Notes: generated by a model not told the origin, from the letters alone. DNA of 64,000 nt from Psychrobacillus sp042944905 (GCF_042944905.1 NZ_CP168496.1:1922001-1986000), one strand, 5' to 3'. Shown: positions 26,992 through 35,749, counted from the first letter of the stretch. Program-made: numbers and translations.

Positions 26992-29364
26992 TCACTCGAT
27001 TGAATCTAATTTTATTTCAATGAAATCATTGCATTCATACGTTTTTCCATACATCTCAAATGCAACTTTTTCCTTGTTTTCTGCTTTTACAGACAAGGTT
27101 GATGATGTAAAGAAAAATGTGACAGGTTGAGCTCGCCAATGTATTGTGAACTTCATATGATGCCAATGCTTTGGTAATTTCGGTTTAATACTTAGCAATC
27201 CATCTCTAAGTCTGATCCCGGCAAAACCAAATACTGCGCCTTTCCAAATCCCACCAATAGATGCTGCATGTATGCCATCGTCTGAAGTATTCATCATTTG
27301 CCCTAGATCGACTTCGCAAGACTTTTTAAATAAAGAATACGCTAAATCCAGGTCACCGATATCATTAGCTAGTATCGAGTGAGTTGTTAAACTCAAAGAA
27401 GAATCGTGCAATGTTTTCGGTTCATAATAGTTGAAATTAGCTTGTTTAACAGCCTCAGAAATTCGGTTATCATCTTGTAAAAAGGTTTGTTGTAATAAGT
27501 AAAACAAGAGTAATGTATCTGCTTGTTTTGTCACTTGAAATGTATTAATTTGTGCAGGATTAAAATCACGATAGATTGTTCTAACTTTTTCTTGATTTTT
27601 ATATTTTACGAGATCTATTTCTATTAACTGCAAGTACGTATCATCTTGTGGTATGACTAGATCTTCTACACGTGGCTTAGGTAAGAAGATGTTTTCTACT
27701 TTCGTACACCAATATTGATACGATTCATCTAAATCTAATCGTTCAGCTAAATTTTTTAGAACTACTGAGTTTTCTTTCTTTAGTTTTTCATAATAACGGA
27801 TTGCTAGTTTCATATTAAAATATGCCATATAATTCGTGAAAGCGTTGTTATTTACATGTTCTTTGTATTCATCAGGACCAATTACATTATTGATATGAAA
27901 TTCTTGCTTTTCATCATTCCACTCAAGACGACTTGCCCAAAACCTTGCTGTATCAAATATAATTTCATAACCATAATCATCCATAAATCCACTATCGCCT
28001 GTAACACTATAATATTGATAAACTGCGAAAGCGATATCTGCAGAAATATGCTGTTCTATGAATCCAGACCATATTTTCGTTTGTTCTCCCGTGATGATAT
28101 CAATATCGCCAAGTTTCGGTGTTACTTCACCGTCAGTCGGCCATGCTGCTTCCCAAGGGAACATCGCGCCTACATATCCATTTTCAATCGCTTTTTTTCT
28201 AGCCCCTTCTAGTCCAAGGTATCGATAAGTTAGAAGTGATTTTGCCACTTTCGGATTTGAAAAGATGAAAAATGGCAGAATGAATATTTCTGTATCCCAA
28301 AAGGAATGCCCTTTATATCCTTCGCCACTCAATGCTTTTGCGGCGATTCCCATTCTTTCATCATGTGCAGGTGACATAATGGTTAAATGATAGAGTGAAA
28401 ATCTTAAGGCAAGTTCGTCAAAAGAATCTTCACTCTTTATCTCAAAATTATATGCATTCCATATTTCGTTCACCCATTCATCCTTATGTAACTGAAATAG
28501 TAAATCATACCCTTTTTCTGAGCAATCTTGTAAATCTTTCAAAGAGCTCTCTTGAAGTCTATGAATTTGGTAGTCGGAGTATTTATATTCCTTATCGCGA
28601 CTTGTATACACCGTTGTTAACTTTTCCATTTCCAGTATATCGTGAGGCTGGAGGCTAAAATCATAAGTTAGCCAAGCTTTTCGACGAGCCATGTTCATTT
28701 CAGGATCGTTGACAAATTCCTCACCGTTAATCATAATTTTGTGGGTAGTATTAATGACAACATCCACTTTAGACTCATTCGTTGTTTGAACTAACTGAAT
28801 ACATTTTTTATCAACTATTCTACGGTCGCCTTCAAGAAAATGTTGTGCGCCAGAATTACTCATTTGTGCATTAATACCTGAGTCAAAAGAAATTTGAACC
28901 GGATCTGTGATACATTTAATAATCATTTTCATGCCAATCAAATGCAAATTATGAAGGGAGACAAACCGATGAAATTGAAAATGTAGTTTTTTCCCTTTAG
29001 GAGAAATCCATTCGAAATTTCGCGTCAACTCTGCTGTCTTTAAATTTATCTGGCGAATATACTCCTTGTGTTCGCCAAATTCAAGGCTAAATCGTTCCCC
29101 ATCGACTCGAATGTCGATCTTCGTAACGTCTGCCAAATTCGGCAATTCCGTCACTTCATTTTCCAACGCTTTATTAAAAGTACCATTAACAAACAAATTT
29201 CTTGTTTCTTTCATGTATGGCTCTTCTGTAACAGAGCGTAATCCCATATAGCCATTTCCAAGATACATGATTGCTTCACTTTTCCCAAGTGTATCAGGAT
29301 GAAATCCCACTTCCGAAACAATCCAATCTTTCAAATCTTCTTTGCCTTGCGAATAACTAATCAT
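26992..29364 (-). CDS. GH65 disaccharide phosphorylase, trehalose/kojibiose-type
   Basis: A 790-residue GH65 enzyme, the second in this operon and only distantly like the 757-residue one. The catalytic acid is in VIGPDEYKEHVNNNAFTNY (about residue 500), the pocket segment is GHSFWDTEIFILP, and HDSSLSLTTHS is the phosphate-binding region. GPDEYKEHVNNNAFTN is the pattern I associate with trehalose-, trehalose 6-phosphate- and kojibiose-type phosphorylases, so its substrate probably differs from that of the other copy. The start is ATG 29364 because AAAGGAG is well placed for it and too close to the upstream TTG. It is the first operon gene. Confidence 0.88.
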   Translation of the reverse strand: MISYSQGKEDLKDWIVSEVGFHPDTLGKSEAIMYLGNGYMGLRSVTEEPYMKETRNLFVNGTFNKALENEVTELPNLADVTKIDIRVDGERFSLEFGEHKEYIRQINLKTAELTRNFEWISPKGKKLHFQFHRFVSLHNLHLIGMKMIIKCITDPVQISFDSGINAQMSNSGAQHFLEGDRRIVDKKCIQLVQTTNESKVDVVINTTHKIMINGEEFVNDPEMNMARRKAWLTYDFSLQPHDILEMEKLTTVYTSRDKEYKYSDYQIHRLQESSLKDLQDCSEKGYDLLFQLHKDEWVNEIWNAYNFEIKSEDSFDELALRFSLYHLTIMSPAHDERMGIAAKALSGEGYKGHSFWDTEIFILPFFIFSNPKVAKSLLTYRYLGLEGARKKAIENGYVGAMFPWEAAWPTDGEVTPKLGDIDIITGEQTKIWSGFIEQHISADIAFAVYQYYSVTGDSGFMDDYGYEIIFDTARFWASRLEWNDEKQEFHINNVIGPDEYKEHVNNNAFTNYMAYFNMKLAIRYYEKLKKENSVVLKNLAERLDLDESYQYWCTKVENIFLPKPRVEDLVIPQDDTYLQLIEIDLVKYKNQEKVRTIYRDFNPAQINTFQVTKQADTLLLFYLLQQTFLQDDNRISEAVKQANFNYYEPKTLHDSSLSLTTHSILANDIGDLDLAYSLFKKSCEVDLGQMMNTSDDGIHAASIGGIWKGAVFGFAGIRLRDGLLSIKPKLPKHWHHMKFTIHWRAQPVTFFFTSSTLSVKAENKEKVAFEMYGKTYECNDFIEIKLDSIE

Positions 29365-29407
29365 ATATTCCAATTCTCCTTTCTGAAAGGAATGGCAAAC
29401 CGTTCCG

Positions 29408-29417
29408 AAAACGTTTT
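29408..29417. promoter_or_regulatory. LacI-type operator O1 of the GH65 operon
   Basis: The perfect palindrome AAAACGTTTT, with a central CG as in LacI/CcpA-family sites, lies in the leader 44 bp before the GH65 start codon. An identical copy with the same CGAAAACGTTTTAG context is at 29473. Binding by the operon's LacI regulator is inferred. Confidence 0.65.
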
Positions 29418-29472
29418 AGTTTTATTGAAAACAGATTCGTTTTTATAGATAACTCGTAGCTACCATCCAACG

Positions 29473-29482
29473 AAAACGTTTT
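29473..29482. promoter_or_regulatory. LacI-type operator O2 of the GH65 operon
   Basis: A second AAAACGTTTT palindrome, 65 bp from the first (about six helical turns), lies roughly 30 bp downstream of the predicted transcription start. The shared flanks (CG before, AG after) support real duplicated operators rather than chance. Confidence 0.65.
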
Positions 29483-29499
29483 AGATTTTGGCAATGAAT

Positions 29500-29513
29500 T
29501 GTAAGCCCTTACA
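29500..29513. promoter_or_regulatory. cre-like site at the GH65 transcription start
   Basis: TGTAAGCCCTTACA is a perfect arm palindrome matching the CcpA consensus TGWAANCGNTNWCA at 13 of 14 positions; the exception is in the central CG. It sits at the predicted +1 region, a normal place for catabolite repression. Confidence 0.55.
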
Positions 29514-29519
29514 ATATCA

Positions 29520-29548
29520 ACTATAATTCTGGTATTCATAATTGTCAA
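29520..29548 (-). promoter_or_regulatory. Sigma-A promoter of the GH65 operon
   Basis: On the minus strand TTGACA (29543-29548) and TATAGT (29520-29525) are separated by exactly 17 bp. It is about 155 bp upstream of the first GH65 start and precedes the cre-like and LacI-type sites. Confidence 0.8.
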
Positions 29549-29776
29549 TAAACTAATTATAAATTTCCAGGTAATTTGTACTTGTGGATTTTTATCTAGT
29601 AGAAGAGATTCACTTATTTTAGATCGATAGGTCTAGATTCAGCATGGATATGTGAGAATACGTATTTCCTATGATTGCTACTATTTTTAAAATGACCATC
29701 AATTAGTTTTATGCTCATACTTTCTAATGTCAATATTCTTAATTTTATAAAAAATAAATTAGATTGTTAAGAATTA

Positions 29777-29883
29777 TGTTATACTTTTCCATAGTAAAAT
29801 AAGGAGGTAAAAGTCCAATGGTAAAAAAATAAACGGAGAAAATCTTAAAGTATTTATTTTATAATACGCATGTAGATTTTCTC
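29777..29883 (+). promoter_or_regulatory. Leader with minimal MVKK peptide and downstream inverted repeat
   Basis: An extended -10 (TGTTATACT near 29778) is followed by AAGGAGGT (29801-29808), an ATG at 29818 with 9-bp spacing, and a stop after only four codons (M-V-K-K). GAGAAAATCT (29836-29845) and AGATTTTCTC (29874-29883) then form an exact inverted repeat before the split MBL-fold gene. It could be a leader peptide with an attenuator. It could also be a decayed gene start: one extra A in the A-run would extend it to 15 codons. Confidence 0.4.
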
Positions 29884-30490
29884 TTTCATAGAATTATTAT
29901 TAATAGAATAGAGGAGATATGACATGTTAAATAAATTAAGTGATACTATTTATTATTTATCACATCAAGATGATAGAGAACGTCCAACATTAGGATTGGT
30001 GTGTGGTGACCAATATAGTTTAGTAATCGATTCTGGTAATTCTACTCAGCATGCAGAGGATTTTTTACAAGAAATCGAGAAGCTAAATGTACCACCAGTT
30101 AAATATGTAGTTCTTACACATGCACATTGGGATCATTTCCTAGGTATGAATGAGTTTGATGCCACTGTTATAGTTAATAGTCAAACAAATGAAATATTGA
30201 AAGTATGGAAAAGCTATTCGTATGATGATAGTTCACTTCAAAAGTATGTGAATAATAATCAGATGAGTGCAATGTGTATGAAGATTATTCAAACTGATAT
30301 TCCAAACAGGGATAGTTTTAAGTTGAACTCTCCAGATATAATCTTGTAACCGAGCACATTATTCCAGGCACTTCTTTTCACATTAATCCAGTGGGAAATC
30401 TGAAATAATGTGCTATTTTTTTCACTTAATTTCAGAATGTGCCCAACTTTATTCACATTAATCCATCTATCCATAAACAAAAGAAAACCC

Positions 30491-30748
30491 CTAAAACGGG
30501 GTGTCTAGTGGTATATATTCTATTGTATTGATCCGAATCTTGTACACCTCATTTAGGTGAAGAATGAAAATAACCTCATAATCCAACGTGACGAACCAAT
30601 CTATATCTTTCTCTAAATATGCGTTAAAATATCGTTGCTGAATCCGCAACTCAAACGTATAGCCTTGTTGTACCCAGTAACGCGTCTGACCAATCCACAC
30701 CCGCCACTCTTGCTCTCGCTGATCATAAACTAAGATGCCTCGCTTCAT
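30491..30748 (-). CDS. DUF5348 small protein of the transposon
   Basis: An 85-residue protein matching my memory of DUF5348 (GILVYDQREQEWRVWIGQ, GYTFELRIQQRYFNAYLEKD). Its biochemical role is unknown. Its start overlaps the end of the ATPase gene by 4 bp, so it is co-translated and belongs to the element. No catalytic motif is visible; it looks like a beta-rich protein. Confidence 0.8.
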   Translation of the reverse strand: MKRGILVYDQREQEWRVWIGQTRYWVQQGYTFELRIQQRYFNAYLEKDIDWFVTLDYEVIFILHLNEVYKIRINTIEYIPLDTPF

Positions 30749-31548
30749 GCTAAACCACTATCTTCTACGGCTAACCGGACGATTTCCTCATCAATCTGTT
30801 CTTTCTTTAATTGCGAGCCAAATAATAAACTATTCACCGTTAATGTATTAATGACTCTAGGCCAACCTTGCGACCGCAAGGTGATTGCTTCTATAGCTGA
30901 TTCAGTGAAAATCGGCATTTTTGCTCCGGCTAACTTCAAATGATGATTGATATAATTGGAAACTTCCACTTTAGTCAATGGCTGGATCTCATACTTCATA
31001 ATCATTCTTTGTGATAGTGGTCGATGATGATTTAACATTAATCGTGTTTTTAAATGCGGTAAACCTGATAATACTAAAATATAAGGATTTGTTGAATCCA
31101 TTTGAAAATTAAACAATAAAGCTATATCTTGCAAGAATGCATCTTTTGCCATATGCATTTCATCTAAAATGAAAACAGGCGTTATTTTTCGTTCAAAAGC
31201 CATTCGCTCAATACCTTGTTGAATTTGTCTAAAAAGATCTACTTTACGGAACTTCGGTTCCTCTCCTAATCCATAGACCAGACCACGATAAAAATCCATC
31301 ACACCGCCTGTCGAGAGCGGAAAGTAGATGACATGATATAAAGATGGATTAAGCGATTCTTTAAACGATCGCAGGGTAAAGGTTTTCCCTACACCAGGAT
31401 CGCCAATAAGAAGACCCATCCCCTTTGATTTTTGCAAATAATGTAATGCACTAATTGCACCTTGATAATCAGTAGAAAGAAATGCATCGGAAGATGCGAT
31501 CTCTTTTGAGAATGGTGCTTGAGCCAACGAGTAAAATGTTTTATACAT
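30745..31548 (-). CDS. TniB/ExeA-like AAA ATPase of the transposon
   Basis: A 267-residue AAA+ ATPase, the MuB/TniB-type partner that helps the transposase choose and activate targets. Walker A is GDPGVGKTFT and Walker B FILDEMHMA. The start at ATG 31548 (MYKTFYSLAQAPFSKEI) follows AAGGAGGAG and is the usual opening of this family; a longer reading frame upstream would run through the transposase end. It overlaps the transposase gene by 8 bp. Confidence 0.9.
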   Translation of the reverse strand: MYKTFYSLAQAPFSKEIASSDAFLSTDYQGAISALHYLQKSKGMGLLIGDPGVGKTFTLRSFKESLNPSLYHVIYFPLSTGGVMDFYRGLVYGLGEEPKFRKVDLFRQIQQGIERMAFERKITPVFILDEMHMAKDAFLQDIALLFNFQMDSTNPYILVLSGLPHLKTRLMLNHHRPLSQRMIMKYEIQPLTKVEVSNYINHHLKLAGAKMPIFTESAIEAITLRSQGWPRVINTLTVNSLLFGSQLKKEQIDEEIVRLAVEDSGLA

Positions 31549-32803
31549 TTTCTTGCTCCTCCTTTTCCTTCGTCGCCTGAGACAATGAAAAAGGAGAACG
31601 TACCCGTTTGACATGGGCATTATCAGTCATATTAACAAGCGTTGCTTCCGCTACTTTCTTACCATCTTCAAATACGTACACACCATTTTCATCTAACCTC
31701 ACATCGATGGAGGTCCCGATAAAACGATTCGGTACCTCGTAAAGCTGTTTGTTTAATGTAATGGTACTATCCGCTTTTACCTTACGTTGTTCGCGCTTTA
31801 AGAAAATAGTTTCAAGAAGGGATGTATCCTCTAAGAATGTCAATTGATTCAGTTGCGCCTGAAAAACCTCATGTGGCGTTTTTCCATCTAAGGACGCATG
31901 CACTTTGCGATGATAATCCTTTTCTAACCAGTGCCAAAATCGTTCGTTTAACTCTTCAACTGAATGAACAGGATCTGTTTTTAATAACGGATAAAATCGA
32001 GTTTGAACCGTTTTAAAAAACCGTTCTATTTTCCCTTTACTTTGAGGGTCATAAGGCTGTGTGTGCGCTAAAGTAATACCCAATTGGGCACATGCATACT
32101 GTAGTGTTTCAGATCGATAGATCTTGCCATTATCCGCATAAATAATGGTCGGTTTTCCCCTGCGAGTTAAAGCTTCTTTTGTTACAATTCTTAATCCATC
32201 AAATTTTTCGGATGTGAAAAACTGCGCATAAGGGATTAATCGTGAACAATCGTCAATATAAGCGACTAAAAAAGTCTTTACACTTTTTTTATTGCTTGAT
32301 AGATAGGGCCCATGGGATAGATCCCCTTGCCATAGCACATTGACTTTGTCATGCGCAAATCGCTTTCTCTCAGGCGTCGCCAAAATACTTTTTCCAATTA
32401 GATTGTGCTTTTTCAATAATCGGTTTATAGTGGAGTAAGAAATTTGTGCTTTGTTTATCTCTCCACGCTCGATTAATTGTTCGTAGAAAACACTAACGGG
32501 CATATGGAGGGATTTTTTTCGTATTTCCAGAAGATGATCTTGATCATCTGGAGATAGTCTTCGAGAATTCCCTCTGTCCGCTCGTTTCTTCGGTTTTAAT
32601 GCTTCAAATCCGTTTCGACGGTAATGAAGTAGCCATTCTTGTATTGTTTTAGCTGCTATTTTTCGTTCCCCATAATAAGGAACTGAGTGAATCTTCCCCT
32701 CTAATTCATTAAAATATACCTTCATTTCAACTTGCCCATTAAATAGAGGGGCTATCAGCCCATATCGAAATAAAGCTACCTCATTGCGTACTTTTTCATT
32801 CAT
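31541..32803 (-). CDS. DDE transposase, TniA/Mu-like integrase core
   Basis: A 420-residue transposase of the rve integrase superfamily. The N-terminal helix-turn-helix region (AAKTIQEWLLHYRRNGFEALKPKKRAD) is followed by the catalytic core: D in LWQGDLSHGPY, D in IYADNGKIY and E in GKIERFFK. A Mu-type C-terminal beta domain follows. The start is ATG 32803, after AAAAGGAGGAAGATT. It forms the core machinery with the downstream ATPase. It looks intact. Confidence 0.92.
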   Translation of the reverse strand: MNEKVRNEVALFRYGLIAPLFNGQVEMKVYFNELEGKIHSVPYYGERKIAAKTIQEWLLHYRRNGFEALKPKKRADRGNSRRLSPDDQDHLLEIRKKSLHMPVSVFYEQLIERGEINKAQISYSTINRLLKKHNLIGKSILATPERKRFAHDKVNVLWQGDLSHGPYLSSNKKSVKTFLVAYIDDCSRLIPYAQFFTSEKFDGLRIVTKEALTRRGKPTIIYADNGKIYRSETLQYACAQLGITLAHTQPYDPQSKGKIERFFKTVQTRFYPLLKTDPVHSVEELNERFWHWLEKDYHRKVHASLDGKTPHEVFQAQLNQLTFLEDTSLLETIFLKREQRKVKADSTITLNKQLYEVPNRFIGTSIDVRLDENGVYVFEDGKKVAEATLVNMTDNAHVKRVRSPFSLSQATKEKEEQENV

Positions 32804-32936
32804 GGAATCTTCCTCCTTTTGATAGAAGGACGACCGGTCATCCATAATTTAAATTCTACTTTTTACGACAAATCCTGACTATGAAAAAGGTATGTGGGAC
32901 GAATAATATTTATTAAACACACTAAATATGCTAGAA

Positions 32937-33467
32937 TTAATTTGCCATAAAGTATTTTGATAAGTGACCCCATGACCTTCGCAAGAAGGGTGATTCGCCA
33001 AAATCGAGGATCATTTTCATATATTTTGTGGCTTCTTTTTTTATCTCATTTGACATACCAAAAACAGGACCTTTGTCGACAAAGTAACAATGTATCCAAT
33101 GAATGTTTTTCAAGTAGCGCTTTAGATGAAATCTTAATAATTGCCTTCCACCGCAGGCTTGCTTTCTTTGAAGCAGCTGATGAACACGCCCTAGTATGGT
33201 ATGAATCGTATGTTGGAAATAAGGAATCAGAAAGTCTGGAAGAATCGAAACACTCACCTTACAAACCACGCATCTAAAACGACAAATAGGAATCTTGACT
33301 GTGACATCCTCCGCAATCCCATACCTCCAATAATAACCATTCCGGTGAAGGTTTCCATGAGCCAAACAGTTACAGTTAGGGCAAGTCTCTAATAATGGAA
33401 AAAAATTCGCCGTCCCTCTTGAAGCATACTCGTTCAAATTAACTCCAAAATCGTAAGAAATAATCAC
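32937..33467 (-). CDS. DUF6431 zinc-ribbon protein of the transposon
   Basis: A 176-residue protein with two CxxC pairs (CPNCNC near residue 29 and CVVC near 69) around an IPICRFRC stretch, then LPDFLIPY. This is a zinc ribbon resembling the N-terminus of ISL3-type transposases and matching DUF6431 as I recall it. GTG is the start, after GGGAGGG. It is upstream of the transposase, inside the element ends. A DNA-binding or target-choice role is inference; the C-terminal third is basic and helical. Confidence 0.75.
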   Translation of the reverse strand: MIISYDFGVNLNEYASRGTANFFPLLETCPNCNCLAHGNLHRNGYYWRYGIAEDVTVKIPICRFRCVVCKVSVSILPDFLIPYFQHTIHTILGRVHQLLQRKQACGGRQLLRFHLKRYLKNIHWIHCYFVDKGPVFGMSNEIKKEATKYMKMILDFGESPFLRRSWGHLSKYFMAN

Positions 33468-34056
33468 AAAAAAACCCTCCCTTAATAATATGAAAAAAAT
33501 TTACCACATTATCTCAGAAGAGTATAGATGTTAAACTGAAGGAATTTGAAAAAAGTTCATGCTTTTTTGAGGAAATAAAGTGACTGTTTACAATAATCTT
33601 TGAAAATACATTAACTATTGATTTGGGAAATAAAGTTTGCATACTTGACAGAATCAAAAGCACTCATACCGACGACTCTACAATCATTTATATTCCGGAT
33701 GAAAAGGTTATTTTTTTAGGTGATAGTGCATATGGTACAACCACAAATTCATTATTTCATTACAAGCAATCATTGTTATTGCCAATGATTAAAGACATTC
33801 AAAAATATGATGCTGAAATGTTCCTTCTTGGTCATGAATCTATTTGCGACAGAGATGAAATGAATATATATTGGAAAGAGTTAACAACAGCAAGTCAAAT
33901 TGTAAAATCCACTTCACTAGAAATTGCTATAGAGTGCTTTAAGATAGAAAATAAAAGGGATCCTAATGGTAATGAATTATTTTTCATAAAAGCATTTGTA
34001 AATGAACATATTATTCAATCAAAATAATTAATAGATTAAACAATCAAATATACACA

Positions 34057-34095
34057 GAAGCCATCTCATTCAAATTGAAATGAGATGGCTTTCAA
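34057..34095. terminator. Terminator after the split MBL-fold gene
   Basis: GAAGCCATCTCATT and AATGAGATGGCTTTC pair with small bulges around CAAATTG, 30 bp after the gene's stop, with an A/T-rich tail. Confidence 0.65.
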
Positions 34096-34149
34096 TTAGT
34101 TAATAATTGATTAGTTTATGTCTGTAGAGTTGCAATAGATTCGAACTGT

Positions 34150-34395
34150 TCAATATTCTGTTGAAGCAATAATAAAAGGTTCGTCTGTTGGTGTAGACAG
34201 CATCACCTTCAACCAATCAATTAAGGAATCTGTGAATGTTTCTTCATCTTCTGGCATTACAATGTTTAAAATTTTGATTGCTCTGTACTGTTCACTTTCA
34301 GTAAGCTCGCTTTTATGAATAATAATTGTTTCTTCCAGTGAAACTTCACGTTCAAAGTACTCATCAATTTCGACTCTAGGAATAAATTGTTCATT
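34150..34395 (-). pseudogene. Small hypothetical gene without a canonical start
   Basis: A coherent acidic reading frame of about 81 residues (NEQFIPRVEIDEYFERE ... FIIASTEY). It is preceded by GAGGGGAGGGG, yet no ATG, GTG or TTG lies in frame between the upstream stop and the coding part. The only nearby ATG (34391-34393) is in another frame. A small deletion that removed the start would explain this; translation from an unusual codon is the alternative. I do not recognise a family. Confidence 0.4.
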
Positions 34396-34542
34396 CCCCT
34401 CCCCTCTTTAATTTAACACTTCCAAGCAAAATAGTTTGATGAAAAACTTTATTATTTACTTGAAAACTAAAATCGACTATTGTATTAAGATATAAAAAGG
34501 TGTAAATTTTTAAAAGAAAAAGTAGAAAGAAGACGATTTAAA

Positions 34543-34716
34543 TTGAAAAAACTAATACTTATGTTTGCAACAACGATAATTCTAAATTCTATAGGACATC
34601 TACCAGTAGGTGGATACAGGGAGTCATTGAATTATCATTCTAAATCTTACCTAGATTCGTTGCACGGTCCACGAACTGAACAAAAGCTCTCTACCTCGTC
34701 TATATCCGTTAATTAA
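34543..34716 (+). CDS. Possible small secreted peptide or gene fragment
   Basis: A 57-residue reading frame from TTG with a signal-like start (KKLILMFATTIILNSIG), followed by a polar tail. Upstream GAAAGAAG is a weak ribosome site. It could be a small exported peptide or the 5' remnant of a longer gene; nothing in the tail identifies it. Confidence 0.3.
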   Translation: MKKLILMFATTIILNSIGHLPVGGYRESLNYHSKSYLDSLHGPRTEQKLSTSSISVN

Positions 34717-34844
34717 TGGTCTCTGTATGCACTGAGGGGCAAACTATCCCTCCTTGCTACGCTTTTTGTGTCTTTAGCGTCATAATACAACGCACTGTTA
34801 ATACACTTACTCTCCTAACTTGCTACTATTGGTTCAATAGAAAA

Positions 34845-35183
34845 TTATTTATTAACCCTATCCCCTCTACTATTTGGCTGGGATATTACCAAAAATTCAA
34901 CATCTTGATTAGATTCATTACGTGTTTGATGTTGAGTAAGAGGTGGTACTTCTATACCGTCATAAGAATTTAACGTATTAAGTTCGCCATCAATTTCAAT
35001 TATTGCTATTCCAGATAAAACAAAGAAAAATTTACTGGTTTGGCTATGATAATGTAATACTTCTGTTGTATAAACGGGCATACGTTCATGAATGACACTT
35101 AACTCTTTATTTTTTACTAAATGCCATCCATCACAATGATCTCCCCATATATAATGATCAGCGTTCTGTTTACTTATCTTCAA
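34845..35183 (-). CDS. Cupin-domain protein
   Basis: A 112-residue single-domain cupin. The two half-motifs are VLHYHSQTSKFFFVLSG (metal-type histidines) and PPLTQHQTRNESNQDVEFLVIS. Proteins of this size bind a metal or small ligand; the substrate is unknown. The start is TTG 35183, since the GTG at 35192 overlaps the AGGAG ribosome site and the TTG is correctly spaced from it. It has no obvious partner gene. Confidence 0.82.
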   Translation of the reverse strand: MKISKQNADHYIWGDHCDGWHLVKNKELSVIHERMPVYTTEVLHYHSQTSKFFFVLSGIAIIEIDGELNTLNSYDGIEVPPLTQHQTRNESNQDVEFLVISQPNSRGDRVNK

Positions 35184-35356
35184 TATAACCACTCCTAAAA
35201 TTTGTACACTGGTTTAATAAGAAATCACATGAGCAATTTTCATTATTTAATTCTAGTACCCTTTTTATTGAATTACATTTTTACAGTTTCATCATCTACA
35301 ATCACATTTGTGAAATTTGGTTTTTTTCCTGACTTACTCCCTTCCTCTACTGAGAC

Positions 35357-35563
35357 TTAGTATTCTTCATTAGACAACAGTATAAAATTTGGATCTTTTT
35401 GTGTTCTTTCAAAAAAAATAGTGTATTTGTTACCACCAATTGTTGTTAATTTCCAACTAGAACCTATTTCCATGTGAACATTTTCAGATTTTCTCATGAC
35501 ATAAAATCCTTTCTTATCTTCCATTAATTCACTAACAAAATATGTATTTTCACTCCATGTCAC
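35357..35563 (-). CDS. Short hypothetical reading frame
   Basis: About 68 residues from GTG (MTWSENTYFVSELMEDKKG ... NFILLSNEEY). The composition is protein-like, but there is no ribosome site and the frame is open only seven codons further upstream, so it may be the 3' remnant of a larger gene. No family was recognised. Confidence 0.3.
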   Translation of the reverse strand: MTWSENTYFVSELMEDKKGFYVMRKSENVHMEIGSSWKLTTIGGNKYTIFFERTQKDPNFILLSNEEY

Positions 35564-35660
35564 TAATAATTGTTGATCATTTCATTATTATCAATTAGGA
35601 TTTTATATGTTTTATAAAAAATTCTTAAAATCATGCCACACAAGATTGATTAAATTAAAA

Positions 35661-35706
35661 AATCCCAAAAAACCGTTAAAGGAAAATTATTTCCTTCAAC
35701 GGTTCT
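35661..35706 (-). terminator. Terminator after the MsmX-like ATPase gene
   Basis: AACCGTTAAAGGAAA (35671-35685) and TTCCTTCAACGGTT (35691-35704) pair with one mismatch. On the minus strand a TTTTTT run follows, about 45 bp beyond the stop. Confidence 0.85.
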
Positions 35707-35749
35707 ATTTATTTGACGATATAAATGCAACACTTCTAATTAGAACTGT

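Larger units (their letters stand above)
30345..33592 (-). mobile_element. Complete Mu/Tn552-like transposon (3248 bp)
   Basis: The element begins TGTAAC and ends GTTTACA. It is flanked by the direct repeat ATAATCT (30338-30344 and 33593-33599). Its ends share an imperfect inverted repeat of about 20 bp (TGTAANCNNNCACNTTATTNC). The left end has three copies of a CACATTA(T/A)TCCA word (near 30355, 30378 and 30450), likely transposase-binding sites. All four genes are on the minus strand: a DUF6431 protein, a DDE transposase, an AAA ATPase and a DUF5348 protein. The DDE-plus-ATPase pair, TG..CA tips and 7-bp duplication are as in Tn552/Tn5053/Mu-type elements. Confidence 0.9.
29924..34027 (+). 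pseudogene. MBL-fold metallo-hydrolase, split by a transposon
   Basis: The N-terminal part (29924-30349) carries the metal-binding THAHWDHF motif near residue 66 and ends artificially in the transposon. The C-terminal part (from about 33593 to 34027) resumes with IFENTLTIDLGNK and contains IFLGDSAYG and FLLGHESI, the later metal ligands of the fold. Removing 30345-33592 and one copy of the 7-bp duplication joins CCA GAT ATA ATC TTT GAA in one frame, giving a protein of about 277 residues. It is therefore a recent disruption. AGAGGAGA precedes the ATG. Confidence 0.92.

Noticed and set aside
29357..29548. 63-codon minus-strand frame over the GH65 control region
   Set aside because: It covers the promoter and operators and lacks a ribosome site.
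32957..33277. 106-codon plus-strand frame
   Set aside because: It is the antisense shadow of the DUF6431 gene; no ribosome site on that strand.
30345..33592. CRISPR-associated Tn7-like transposon
   Set aside because: No tnsC/tniQ/cas12k or cascade genes and no CRISPR repeats; only DDE transposase, ATPase and two small accessories.
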